Positions 26,703 through 34,104 of a DNA stretch of 64,000 bases are shown piece after piece. Below the pieces are notes generated by a model. That model saw only the letters and a program-made list of their open reading frames with translations. It made no database searches and was not told where the DNA came from. The position numbers and the translations under genes are program-made. Each line of letters begins with the position of its first letter. Within the stretch, counting starts at the first letter, position 1. The DNA comes from Neobacillus pocheonensis. Lineage in GTDB: Bacteria; Bacillota; Bacilli; Bacillales; Cytobacillaceae. Location: assembly GCA_023702235.1 (NCBI GenBank), contig JAMQCR010000003.1, positions 334,501 to 398,500 of the forward strand, read 5' to 3'.

Positions 26703-28574
26703 TTAATTCTTAGGTTTTACAAGGAGGTAACCGGTCATCTCTTGATGTAGTGCTGAACAGAAATTCGTGCAGTAAAGCGGGTACGTACCGGCTTTATCGG
26801 CAATAAAATCAAGGGTATTGGTTTGGCCGGGCTGAACTTCCATGTTTAGATTGTAGCTATTGATGGCGAATCCATGGGTGATATCTTCATCAAAATCAAT
26901 ATTGGTTAAATGGATGAAGACATGATCGCCTTGATTGACTTCAATCGAGTCAGGACGTTTTGCCGTATGATCAAAGGTGAATCGTGAGCGCACGGCGGTT
27001 CCATAAACATGAACCTCGTTGCCTTTACGGACAATCCTTGTGTCCGTTTGCTTATAGACGGCATCCGGATTGCTTGGATCCTTCGGATAGACGTTAATGG
27101 TATGGATTTTATCTGCACGAATCATTTGTGCATAGTGTGGTTCCGGGTTAGCCGGAACGGTATCGATTACACGCATTTTCTTACCGCTGATATCAATTAA
27201 CTGCATCGTTTCCGGATGGGACGGACCGACAGATAAGAAGTTGTCCTTCGACATTTTGTTCAGTGAAACAAGGTATTTTCCTTGCGGTGAAGCGGTGTCG
27301 CCTTCAGCTGCGACCGAGTGACCTGGTGCATATTGAACAGGGACGCGGTCTAAAACTTCCCCAGTTTTATAATTCCATTTCACAATTTCGGAAGAGATAA
27401 ACATCGTTGTATAGGCATAGCCTTTATCATCAAATTGGGTATGAAGCGGTCCGAGTGCATTTTCCGGGTTTACTTCTCTTTCCACTACGGATTTGTATTT
27501 AAGAATGGGGATCCCATTTCGCTCCCCGGCGAAATCTTTGTTTTCAATGGCTTTAAAGGCTTTTTCGAAAGAGAAAACAGTCATCATCGGAGCCAATTTT
27601 CCTGAAGCAATGAAATATTTACCGTCCGGAGTTACGTCAACACCATGCGGCGATTTGGCAACAGGAACTAAATAAATTCCGCCCTTTTCTTTTTCAGGGA
27701 AAATCATCTTTTGACCGTTCACCTCTTCATACTTACCATCCTTAACCATTTGCGCGAGCTCTTTCCAGTTGAACAAAACGATATAGTCGCGATCTGCTTG
27801 TGATGCATTGATTTCAAGCGTAGTCGTTGCTTCTTCGGTGTTATAGGAGGTTAAGACTGCCCAGTCGCCGGAACTCTTTTTACCGGCATCCGATAAGTCA
27901 TAGGACCATGGCGGCAGTGCAACCTGGTAGGCAATATTTAATTTTTCCTTGCTTTCATTAAATGTTAGCGCTGACATTACACCGCGATATTTTGTGCTGT
28001 ATTGGTCTAATGGCTGATATTCCTGTCCTAGAGGTACCGCAAAACGCGTTGGTAAAAATAAATATTCGGTATTTTGGGTAACGAAGGCTGCACAGTGCGG
28101 TCCACTTGTATTAGGAACATTAATAATATCTTTTGTTGTAAAGGAACTTAGGTTCACAACCGCTGCACGGCTGTTTCCTACGTCAGTAGCAAATAAGTAC
28201 TTCCCGTTGTAGTTCCCGTTTGTTTCGGAGATTGCTGGATGATGCAGGTCCCCCCATGTGTAGCCGCCAAGCATTTTTTTCGATGCTGTATCAAAGCCAT
28301 ATCCGGTAGCAGGGTCTGGCGAGAAGACCGGAATCGTCCGAATTTCCCTCATTGATGGAACACCATAGACGAATAGCTGTCCGGAATGTCCGCCGGAATC
28401 AAATAAGTAATATTCATCCTTTTGGCCATAAGGGACATAGACCTTTTCGGCATCGCTTTTCGTATTGCTATTCGATGCCTGGGTAGTTAAGCTCGGTGAA
28501 ACGTTTGCGAAGGCAATCGTTGCCGCCACAAAACCGGCTGCTAAACCAGTAGCAATTGGAATCCATTTCTTCAT
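26703..28574 (-). CDS. nosZ: Nitrous-oxide reductase NosZ (clade II / Sec type)
   Basis: 623-residue multicopper enzyme that reduces N2O to N2 outside the membrane. The N-terminus is a Sec-type signal (MKKWIPIATGLAAGFVAATI) with no twin-arginine motif and no lipobox, as in clade II. CuZ-type histidine motifs: DLHHPAISETNG, SGPHCAAFV, KSPHGVDVTPDG, PLHTQFD, APGHSVAAEGD, PEPHYAQ. The C-terminal cupredoxin carries the CuA ligands: ITHGF, then C602, C606, H610 and M613 in CTNFCSALHQEM. Intact. Follows nosC by 21 bp; nosB-like, nosD, nosY, nosF come after. Confidence 0.96.
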   Translation of the reverse strand: MKKWIPIATGLAAGFVAATIAFANVSPSLTTQASNSNTKSDAEKVYVPYGQKDEYYLFDSGGHSGQLFVYGVPSMREIRTIPVFSPDPATGYGFDTASKKMLGGYTWGDLHHPAISETNGNYNGKYLFATDVGNSRAAVVNLSSFTTKDIINVPNTSGPHCAAFVTQNTEYLFLPTRFAVPLGQEYQPLDQYSTKYRGVMSALTFNESKEKLNIAYQVALPPWSYDLSDAGKKSSGDWAVLTSYNTEEATTTLEINASQADRDYIVLFNWKELAQMVKDGKYEEVNGQKMIFPEKEKGGIYLVPVAKSPHGVDVTPDGKYFIASGKLAPMMTVFSFEKAFKAIENKDFAGERNGIPILKYKSVVEREVNPENALGPLHTQFDDKGYAYTTMFISSEIVKWNYKTGEVLDRVPVQYAPGHSVAAEGDTASPQGKYLVSLNKMSKDNFLSVGPSHPETMQLIDISGKKMRVIDTVPANPEPHYAQMIRADKIHTINVYPKDPSNPDAVYKQTDTRIVRKGNEVHVYGTAVRSRFTFDHTAKRPDSIEVNQGDHVFIHLTNIDFDEDITHGFAINSYNLNMEVQPGQTNTLDFIADKAGTYPLYCTNFCSALHQEMTGYLLVKPKN

Positions 28575-28595
28575 TCATTTGCACCACCTCATCAT

Positions 28596-29057
28596 TTATT
28601 TTGTTTCAGATGCCTTTTTAAGTAGCTCTAACACTTGTTTGCGTTGATCATCTGTTAATGGGTTATTACCAAGGACGCCTGACATCACCGCTGAGTTTGG
28701 TTTTTTCAGGAAATCCTCAATTGGCATGCTATGTTTGCTTTCTACCTCAACATAGGCATGCGATAAATCTGGACCAATCTGACCGCCCTTCAGGTTTAAA
28801 GCGGCTACTGAGTGACAGCCAAGGCAGCCTCTTTTTGATAGGATGTTGTCTGATTCAGCAGGAGTCGTTGCTGGTGTCGCTGTTGCTGATGCTTGTTTAG
28901 AATCCGTTTTTTGATCTTTTGCTGCTGGTGTTGTATCGGCAGCTTGAGCCGTTTGCGGCTGCTTGCCGGAATCATGCATAATGACTTCAAACACCAAGTA
29001 ACCGATACCATAGCCAAGGACTGCACTAATCACAAAGCTAATGATTGCCTTTTTCAT
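28596..29057 (-). CDS. nosC: Membrane-anchored c-type cytochrome NosC, electron donor to NosZ
   Basis: 153 residues. N-terminal anchor helix (IISFVISAVLGYGIGYLVF), an Ala/Thr/Pro/Gln-rich flexible linker of about 45 residues, and a monohaem domain with CLGCH (C78, C81, H82) and GPDLSHAY; M125 (SAVMSG) or M111 could be the axial methionine. Haem lies outside the membrane. First gene of the nos operon, behind an FNR-type promoter. Likely passes electrons from the quinol chain to CuA of NosZ; inferred from position and architecture. Confidence 0.9.
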   Translation of the reverse strand: MKKAIISFVISAVLGYGIGYLVFEVIMHDSGKQPQTAQAADTTPAAKDQKTDSKQASATATPATTPAESDNILSKRGCLGCHSVAALNLKGGQIGPDLSHAYVEVESKHSMPIEDFLKKPNSAVMSGVLGNNPLTDDQRKQVLELLKKASETK

Positions 29058-29093
29058 TTTTACCCTCCTTTTAATCTCTCTAATGACAATTTC

Positions 29094-29136
29094 ATCCTAA
29101 TGTGAAAGGAGAGTAAAAATTGTGACGTACAACACA
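29094..29136 (-). promoter_or_regulatory. FNR/CRP-type class II promoter of the nos operon
   Basis: On the minus strand a half-conserved FNR box TGTGT-N6-TCACA (29121-29136; plus strand TGTGACGTACAACACA) is followed after exactly 21 bp by TAGGAT (-10, 29094-29099). This puts the site centre at about -41.5, the class II activator position. nosC starts 37 bp further on. Confidence 0.7.
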
Positions 29137-29207
29137 CCAAATGGTTTGTTCTGTGAAAGTTTTGTGAAGCGGCTTGTTATCAAGCAGGTTTGAAAAGTTG
29201 AACGTTT

Positions 29208-29250
29208 TGTGAATCTCGTCACTACTTTCAATTGGGAAGTTGGTTACAAT
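29208..29250 (+). promoter_or_regulatory. FNR/CRP-type class II promoter of the regulator gene
   Basis: TGTGA-ATCTCG-TCACT (29208-29223) matches the FNR box TGTGA-N6-TCACA at 9 of 10 positions and is followed after exactly 21 bp by TACAAT (29245-29250). Again class II spacing. Suggests the regulator activates its own gene when oxygen is low. Confidence 0.75.
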
Positions 29251-29308
29251 GGGTGATAGGAAATCGCCTAGGGGGAGCATTAAAATTTTGCTTAAGGTGG
29301 TGGGAAAA

Positions 29309-30051
29309 ATGATTCGAGTCGATTGTTTAAAAGATCCGCATTTAATGGTCCTGCAAGAGGTGAAAACAGAGGATTTTTTACGGAAGATTGCGATTTTCAA
29401 AGATTTATCACAACAGTCTATCCATGTGCTTGAAAAACGAATTCAAACCTTTTTCTTTAAAAAAGGAGATCAGGTCATTTCAGAGGAGGATGTCGCAAGG
29501 GGCGTTTTCTTTGTTCATTCCGGTGCGGTGAAGCTTACGAAGCAGGATGAAAATGGAAATGAAGTCATTGTTTGCATCAAACAAAAAGGGGATCAATTTG
29601 CTGAGGCCTGCTTGTTTACGCAAAAAACAGAGCACTATCCGGCAACGGCACGATGCTACAAGACGGTAAGATTTTATTTTTAGACAAAATTGCCCTTGAG
29701 AGGGATTTATTTGATGACCCTGAGCTCGCGATTCAGATGATTCGTTACATGAGTGATTCATTGCGGGAATTGACATCCCAATTGCGTGATGTTGCCCTGC
29801 TGGATGTCTACGCGAAAACGATTAAAACACTCGAGCGCCTTGGGAAAAAATTTAATACAGGGCAAAATAGATGGGATATTGAAATTCCGTTAACGATTCA
29901 AGAGTTTGCCATGGTTGTGGGGACCTCACGTGAAAGTGTCAGCCGTGTTTTTTCGAAGTTAAAGAAGCAGGAAATGATTGAAATGAAATCAAGGAAAATT
30001 ATTATCCTTGATTGGTGCAGGTTTTGTACGTTATTGCACCCGAATCTTTGA
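29309..30051 (+). CDS. Crp/Fnr-family regulator, frame broken near 29650
   Basis: About 247 residues. Cyclic-nucleotide-binding-type beta roll (FFFKKGDQVISEEDVARGVF, GAVKLTKQDENGNEV), dimer helix (MSDSLRELTSQLRDVALLD) and a C-terminal winged HTH: LTIQEFAMVVGTSRESVSRV. The frame breaks at ACGGCACGATG (29646-29656); adding C (GGCC) gives ATATMLQDGKILFL and joins both halves. ATG 29309 has AAGGTGGTGGG. C-terminal WCRFC offers two cysteines, not the three expected of the B. subtilis-type Fnr cluster, so the sensing chemistry is open. Divergent from nos, its likely target. Confidence 0.82.
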
Positions 30052-30087
30052 GAGGGGTAATCGACTTCTTGGATTCGCAGGTAATAG

Positions 30088-30117
30088 AAAAAAGCCCTTC
30101 GCGTTGAAGGGCTTTAC
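30088..30117. terminator. Convergent terminator, regulator gene / bshB2
   Basis: Perfect stem AAAGCCCTTC / GAAGGGCTTT with loop GCGTT. The minus-strand side has the stronger T run (TTTTTTCTATT), so it mainly serves bshB2. Confidence 0.85.
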
Positions 30118-30121
30118 ATCA

Positions 30122-30790
30122 TTATTTAAATTCATACGTCCAAAAGCGTTCGTTGGTGATCCACCTCATGACTTCTGGGTCTTTGTTTTCTAGTTTTTCA
30201 CCCATATTACTAAACATTTGCTCCGTTTGCGAACGATGCGCTTGAATGGCCGCAAGTTTCTTCTTCGTAACCGGGCTGATATCATTGAGAATGTCAGGCT
30301 CACCTATCTCCTCGACGCAGTTATTTGAAAAGGCGACGCAGTTTAATTTTGGCCGCGCGGCGGCAGGGATTTTTCCCACAGCCCGAACTACGGCCGCACC
30401 GGTCGCATCATGGTCAGGGTGGACACTGTAGCCTGGGTAAAAAGTAATAATGAGTGACGGGTTTAATTCATCAATTAAAGCAGATATCACATTTGTAAGC
30501 TTTTCATCGTCTTCAAATTCTATGGTTTTATCGCGAAAGCCAAGCATTCTTAAATCCTGGATTCCTAAAACGCTAGCAGCCGCTTTTAATTCTTCTTTCC
30601 TTATTTTCGGCAGTTTTTCTCGATTGGTAAACGGGGGGTTCCCCATATTACGTCCCATTTCACCTAAGGTTAAGCATGCATAGGTGACATTGGTTCCGTT
30701 CTCTACATGGGTAGCGATTGTCCCAGATACCCCAAAAGCTTCGTCATCCGGATGAGGAAAGACAACCAATACATGGCGTTCTTTTTCCAT
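30122..30790 (-). CDS. bshB2: Bacillithiol biosynthesis deacetylase BshB2
   Basis: 222-residue LmbE/PIG-L-family zinc deacetylase that removes acetyl from GlcNAc-malate on the way to bacillithiol. Zinc motif PHPDDE near residues 12-17 and the distal histidine block GYSVHPDHDATG are visible. The family also has N-acetylcysteine conjugate hydrolase activity (Bca). Paired with yojF as in B. subtilis yojF-yojG. RBS AAAGGAG. A dispersed hairpin repeat separates it from yojF. Confidence 0.92.
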   Translation of the reverse strand: MEKERHVLVVFPHPDDEAFGVSGTIATHVENGTNVTYACLTLGEMGRNMGNPPFTNREKLPKIRKEELKAAASVLGIQDLRMLGFRDKTIEFEDDEKLTNVISALIDELNPSLIITFYPGYSVHPDHDATGAAVVRAVGKIPAAARPKLNCVAFSNNCVEEIGEPDILNDISPVTKKKLAAIQAHRSQTEQMFSNMGEKLENKDPEVMRWITNERFWTYEFK

Positions 30791-30830
30791 TTTTCATTCT
30801 CCTTTCGAGCCTTTACTTAACTTTGAGAAT

Positions 30831-30892
30831 TGTCCAGCTCCAGCGCCCAGCGGCTAGTGTACGCCGCTAAACGGGGCGCTTGCGCTTTTCTT
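30831..30892 (-). repeat. Dispersed hairpin repeat, short form, inside the yojF-bshB2 operon
   Basis: On the minus strand it begins AAGAAAAGCGCAAGCGCC and ends GGGCGCTGGAGCTGGACA, with a GTTTAGCGGCG / CGCCGCTAAAC-type centre (plus strand CGCTAAACGGGGCGCTTGCG). Its first two bases overlap the yojF stop codon. Same short-form sequence forms the right end of the copy at 60192. Confidence 0.85.
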
Positions 30893-31242
30893 ATTCGAAT
30901 GGGCTTGTGCTAATTTCTAAGGCAACGGCAGTTTTCCATTGTTATCATGGCCTGCCATAAGCAAGTGGTTTTGCTCATCGATTTCAAAATGGGTAATACC
31001 TTCAGCATATACCCAGCCAAGATTTATTTTCAATCCTACCCGGTAGGGCCATTTCCTGTTATTTTTCCTAACTCATAACGGACAAGTGCATTGCGGATAT
31101 ACGCGCCTGCTGAAAAGAAAGATTGATCATTATGTGAGGCATAGGCACCGTTTGTGGTCTCAAGGTGAATGTAGACATCTTTATTGGCAAAACGGTTAAT
31201 AGCTTCTTGAACGCTTTTTACATCAATTACTTCCATTGACAT
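30891..31242 (-). CDS. yojF: YojF family protein (DUF1806), two frame breaks
   Basis: About 117 residues after repair, matching the usual length. Start ATG 31242 with GGGAGAGGAG. Residues: DVYIHLETTNGAYASHND, AGAYIRNALVRYELGKITGN, then a break at GGCCCTACC (31042-31050, adding C) leading to GPYRVGLKINLGWVYAEGIT and a second break at CTGCCGTTG (near 30927, GGCC when G is added) leading to GKLAVALEISTSPFE and the stop at 30891. Partner of BshB2 in many bacilli; role in bacillithiol metabolism inferred from the conserved pairing. Confidence 0.8.
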
Positions 31243-31495
31243 TGTCTCCTCTCCCTTCAGTAAAAATAGTTGATATCTAATCTTCTAGTGTAATTAATAA
31301 TGTAATAATCATACTAAAATCGTTCAGAAAAAGCGAAACCAATGCTTGTATTGGAAATGGGACCAAAACAGAGCTCATTTTTAATATTCATAAGTGAAGA
31401 TTTATTTGAAAGGCTAGAACAAGTTCGTGGTATCATGAAAGAAGAAGTGGCACAACGGTGGAACGATGAACCAAACAAAGTGAGAGGTGCTTTTT

Positions 31496-32104
31496 GTGAA
31501 AGCTGCGGCTATTATCTTATCTGGTGGAAAATCGAGCAGAATGGGCATAAATAAAGCTCTTCTCCAAATAAACGAGATAACAATGATTGAAAGAATGGCG
31601 ATGGAATTAAAGCGATTCTTTGAGGAAATCATTCTCGTTACCAATGAACCGGATGATTATCGTTTTTTGGACCTGAAAATGGTGAGCGACCTTTTTCCCG
31701 GTAGGGGTCCGTTAGCAGGCATTCATGCCGGACTCATGGCTTCAGAGTGTGAAGAGAATTTCGTTGTCGCCTGTGATATGCCATTTGTTTCAGGCCAGCT
31801 TGCTGTTGTTCTTGTAAACAAATGTCGCCAGTATGATGCGGTCGTACCTGTAATAGATGGAAAGCAGCATCCTCTTTTTGCTGTTTTTAAAAAGAGGATT
31901 GCCGAAGCTGCAGCACAAAGAATTGAGAATAATCAACTACGTGTGAAGGATCTGCTTGATGGGTTGAACGTTCATTACGTAACGGAAAAAGAATTAATAA
32001 CAGACAGGAAAATGGATTTGGAACGGATTTTTTTCAATATGAATCACCCAATTGAGTATGAAGAAGCAAAAAAATGGGCCGAAGCTCACTTAGAAGGGAA
32101 GTAA
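31496..32104 (+). CDS. mobA: Molybdenum cofactor guanylyltransferase MobA
   Basis: 202-residue nucleotidyltransferase that attaches GMP to molybdopterin. Seen: N-terminal AAIILSGGKSSRMGINKALL (P-loop-like LxGGxSxRMGxxK), PGRGPLAGIHAGL and VVACDMPFV with the metal Asp. GTG 31496 is chosen because GAGGTG lies 6 bp before it. First recognisable gene of a Moco cluster (mobA, remnant, moaE, moaD, moeB remnant). Confidence 0.9.
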   Translation: MKAAAIILSGGKSSRMGINKALLQINEITMIERMAMELKRFFEEIILVTNEPDDYRFLDLKMVSDLFPGRGPLAGIHAGLMASECEENFVVACDMPFVSGQLAVVLVNKCRQYDAVVPVIDGKQHPLFAVFKKRIAEAAAQRIENNQLRVKDLLDGLNVHYVTEKELITDRKMDLERIFFNMNHPIEYEEAKKWAEAHLEGK

Positions 32105-32277
32105 GGTATATACAATTTTTCAAAGTAAAAACCGTAGAGAAGACATTCGCCTTCATCGAGGAGAAGATAGCGGGCATTTATTTGCTTGAACCAGAGATAA
32201 AGCAATATAATACTCCATATGTGAACAATAGAATTAGCGGCCATGTGGTCGTGAAGAATGCCGAGTTGAAGAGGTGA
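32105..32277 (+). pseudogene. Short remnant in Moco cluster, possibly moeA 5' end
   Basis: A frame of about 55 codons without a clear start (ATA stands where ATG would be expected): QFFKVKTVEKTFAFIEEKIA resembles, from memory, the N-terminus of some Bacillus MoeA proteins; the following 35 residues do not match anything I know. In B. subtilis moeB, moeA and mobB lie between mobA and moaE, so a deleted moeA/mobB remnant fits the position. Weakly supported. Confidence 0.3.
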
Positions 32278-32281
32278 AAAA

Positions 32282-32746
32282 ATGAATTACGCGATTTCAA
32301 AGGAACCGATCGATATTCAAGCAGTGATTGATAAAGTGATTCAACGCGAAGCAGGCGCGATTACAACCTTTATCGGGACGGTTCGCGAATTAACACATGG
32401 AAAGAGGACGCTTTTCTTAATATATGAAGCGTATGAAGCCATGGCGGTGAAGAAGCTCGAACAAATTGGTTTGGAGATTGAAGGGCGCTGGGAAGGCTCC
32501 AAGGTGGCGATAACTCACCGGTTAGGTCGCTTAGAGATCACGGATATTGCCGTCGTGATTGCTGTTTCAACTCCTCATAGGGCAGATGCCTATGAGGCAA
32601 ACCGCTATGCGATTGAACGGATAAAAGAAATTGTCCCCATTTGGAAAAAGGAACATTGGGAAGATGGCGAAGAGTGGATGGGAAATCAGCTGGAAACGGT
32701 TGCTTATCCTGGCGGAAAGCCGGAGGAGGACGATTTAGTTGAATAA
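32282..32746 (+). CDS. moaE: Molybdopterin synthase large subunit MoaE
   Basis: 154 residues. MoaE carries out sulfur insertion into precursor Z together with MoaD. Seen: GAITTFIGTVRELTHGKRT, HRLGRLEITDIAVVIAVSTPHR (family core), the catalytic-region lysines IPIWKKEHWEDGEEW (VPIWKKE). ATG 32282 follows GAAGAGGTG. Overlaps the start of moaD. Confidence 0.93.
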   Translation: MNYAISKEPIDIQAVIDKVIQREAGAITTFIGTVRELTHGKRTLFLIYEAYEAMAVKKLEQIGLEIEGRWEGSKVAITHRLGRLEITDIAVVIAVSTPHRADAYEANRYAIERIKEIVPIWKKEHWEDGEEWMGNQLETVAYPGGKPEEDDLVE

Positions 32747-32972
32747 GGTGCTATTTTTTGCCCATTTGCGCGATTGCCTCAGCGAAGAATTTCTAATGGT
32801 TGATGCAAAAGGGAAAACCGTTGCTGAATTGAAAGCAGAAATGACGGAAAGCTACGACCTGCCCAAGATGGATACGGTTATGACGGCGATTAATGAAGAG
32901 TTTGCCACGAATGATGAGGTCATTCAAGATGGCGATGTGGTTGCCTTTATTCCACCGGTAAGCGGTGGCTGA
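32739..32972 (+). CDS. moaD: Molybdopterin synthase small subunit MoaD
   Basis: 77-residue ubiquitin-like sulfur carrier. Ends in GG (PPVSGG), the C-terminus that is adenylated by MoeB and thiocarboxylated. Start is TTG 32739, 8 bases inside moaE, with GGAGGACG before it. The natural activating enzyme gene (moeB) immediately downstream is only a remnant, so activation must rely on another E1-like protein, if it still occurs. Confidence 0.92.
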   Translation: MNKVLFFAHLRDCLSEEFLMVDAKGKTVAELKAEMTESYDLPKMDTVMTAINEEFATNDEVIQDGDVVAFIPPVSGG

Positions 32973-33000
32973 TTTTTGGGTCTTTGGAAAGGGGGATTTC

Positions 33001-33171
33001 TTGCTGAACGAACATTATTCACGGCAACTCCTCTTTCTAGGAATCGGAAAAGAAGGACAGGAGAAAATTGACCGCAAGATGGTTATTTTTATTAAGGACG
33101 GCCGTGCGTTAATTCATGGCACAAAGGATTTAACACATGCAAAGGCGATTTATCAGCGAATCTTGGGATGA
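33001..33171 (+). pseudogene. moeB/thiF-like E1 enzyme reduced to its two ends by internal deletion
   Basis: 56 codons from TTG 33001 (GAAAGGGGG upstream). The first 22 residues (NEHYSRQLLFLGIGKEGQEK) are the classic MoeB/ThiF N-terminus; the next residues (FIKDGRALIHGTKDLTHAKA, then IYQRILG) match the classic C-terminal end. About 280 codons in between, including the ATP-binding and CxxC zinc motifs and the catalytic Cys, are missing, and the deletion is in frame. Inactive as an adenylyltransferase. Real deletion versus assembly collapse cannot be told here. Confidence 0.7.
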
Positions 33172-33181
33172 GATTTAAGGG

Positions 33182-33208
33182 CCCGTACCATTGGTGGTGC
33201 GGGTTTTT
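33182..33208 (+). terminator. Terminator of the Moco cluster
   Basis: Stem CCCGTACCA / TGGTGCGGG with loop TTGG and five T. Confidence 0.85.
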
Positions 33209-33243
33209 GTGAGACTCTCGTGTTTGCAGGACATAATCCGACG

Positions 33244-33259
33244 TGTTTCACGTGAAACA
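33244..33259. promoter_or_regulatory. parS: parS centromere site
   Basis: TGTTTCACGTGAAACA is a perfect 16-bp palindrome and matches the conserved Firmicutes parS (TGTTnCACGTGAAACA) bound by ParB/Spo0J. It lies in an intergenic stretch, 36 bp after a terminator. parS sites cluster near the replication origin, which agrees with the ywd/ywf synteny. Confidence 0.93.
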
Positions 33260-33348
33260 CATCGAAGATTGTCGAGCGGCTAATTCTCGAAAAATAGGTG
33301 ATACTCATGTAAGATGAGAATGAGTCTAATTTCAGGGGTGCCATAAAA

Positions 33349-33672
33349 GTGAATATATCCGTTCAAAAGCTATTAGCAAAAATAGAAGAAGAGTTGGAAC
33401 TTGCAACAAACAGTCCCAAGGAAGAAAGCTTGCGGGAAAGGGTGTACTCTATTAAAATATTATGCGAGCTCATCCTTGACGAAAAAGGCGGACAGTTAAG
33501 GGAGTCTGTTGTCACTCAGCCGCCGGTAATCACACAACAGCCAGTGGTCTTACAACCTGCACATCAACCTGTTGTCCCACAACAAGCAGTTTATCAGCCT
33601 GCTCAATTAGATCAACCGAAGAAAATGGATTTAGGCGAAGAAGCAAATGGTGATTCATTATTTGATTTTTAA
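33349..33672 (+). CDS. ywdI: YwdI family protein
   Basis: 107 residues. N-terminal helical half (VQKLLAKIEEELELATNSPK, ERVYSIKILCELIL) typical of YwdI, then a Pro/Gln-rich repetitive stretch (QQPVVLQPAHQPVVPQQAVY) and an acidic end (GDSLFDF). GTG 33349 is the start. Function unknown. Followed by ywdK 17 bp downstream and near gerQ, the order known from B. subtilis. Confidence 0.8.
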   Translation: MNISVQKLLAKIEEELELATNSPKEESLRERVYSIKILCELILDEKGGQLRESVVTQPPVITQQPVVLQPAHQPVVPQQAVYQPAQLDQPKKMDLGEEANGDSLFDF

Positions 33673-33689
33673 AAATGGGGGGAAAGCAG

Positions 33690-34062
33690 ATGAAAGTTTT
33701 TATCATTGTTGGCGCGCTTAACGCCTTTTTGGCAGTTGCACTGGGTGCCTTTGGCGCACACGGTCTGGCAGATAAACTAGGGCCGAAATATTTAGAGATT
33801 TGGAAAACGGGCGTCACTTATCAAATGTTCCATGCGATAGGAATTTTAGTCATCGGCCTTTCTTCTCGGCAAGGTTGCCGGAAGTTCATTATTTACCTGG
33901 TCCGGCTGGTTGATGCTGATCGGCATTATCCTCTTTAGTGGTAGCTTATACGTTTTAAGCTTAACCAAAATCAGCATTTTGGGCGCCATCACACCACTTG
34001 GCGGGGTCAGCTTCTTAGCAGCATGGATCCTCATCGTAATTGGTGCGGTTAAGCATCTATAA
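33690..34062 (+). CDS. ywdK: YwdK, DUF423 membrane protein, frame broken near 33859
   Basis: About 123 residues, four transmembrane helices. N-terminus MKVFIIVGALNAFLAVALGA followed by FGAHGLADKLGPKYLEIWKTG is diagnostic of DUF423. The frame breaks at CGGCCTTTCTTCTCGG (33854-33869): removing one T (or adding two bases) continues into WSGWLMLIGIILFSGSLYVL and SILGAITPLGGVSFLAAWIL. Start ATG 33690 with GGGGGGAAAG. Function unknown. Confidence 0.82.
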
Positions 34063-34066
34063 AGGC

Positions 34067-34098
34067 AAAAAAGGCATGGGCTTAGCCCAATGCCTTTT
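34067..34098. terminator. Bidirectional terminator, ywdK / gerQ
   Basis: AAAAAAGGCAT-GGGC-TTA-GCCC-AATGCCTTTTT hairpin between two convergent genes. Confidence 0.88.
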
Positions 34099-34104
34099 TA
34101 TTTA

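Noticed and set aside
31342..31490. Frame of 70 codons ahead of mobA (MLVLEMGPKQSSFLIF...)
   Set aside because: No ribosome site, overlaps the mobA start region out of frame, no recognisable family; more likely promoter/leader sequence.
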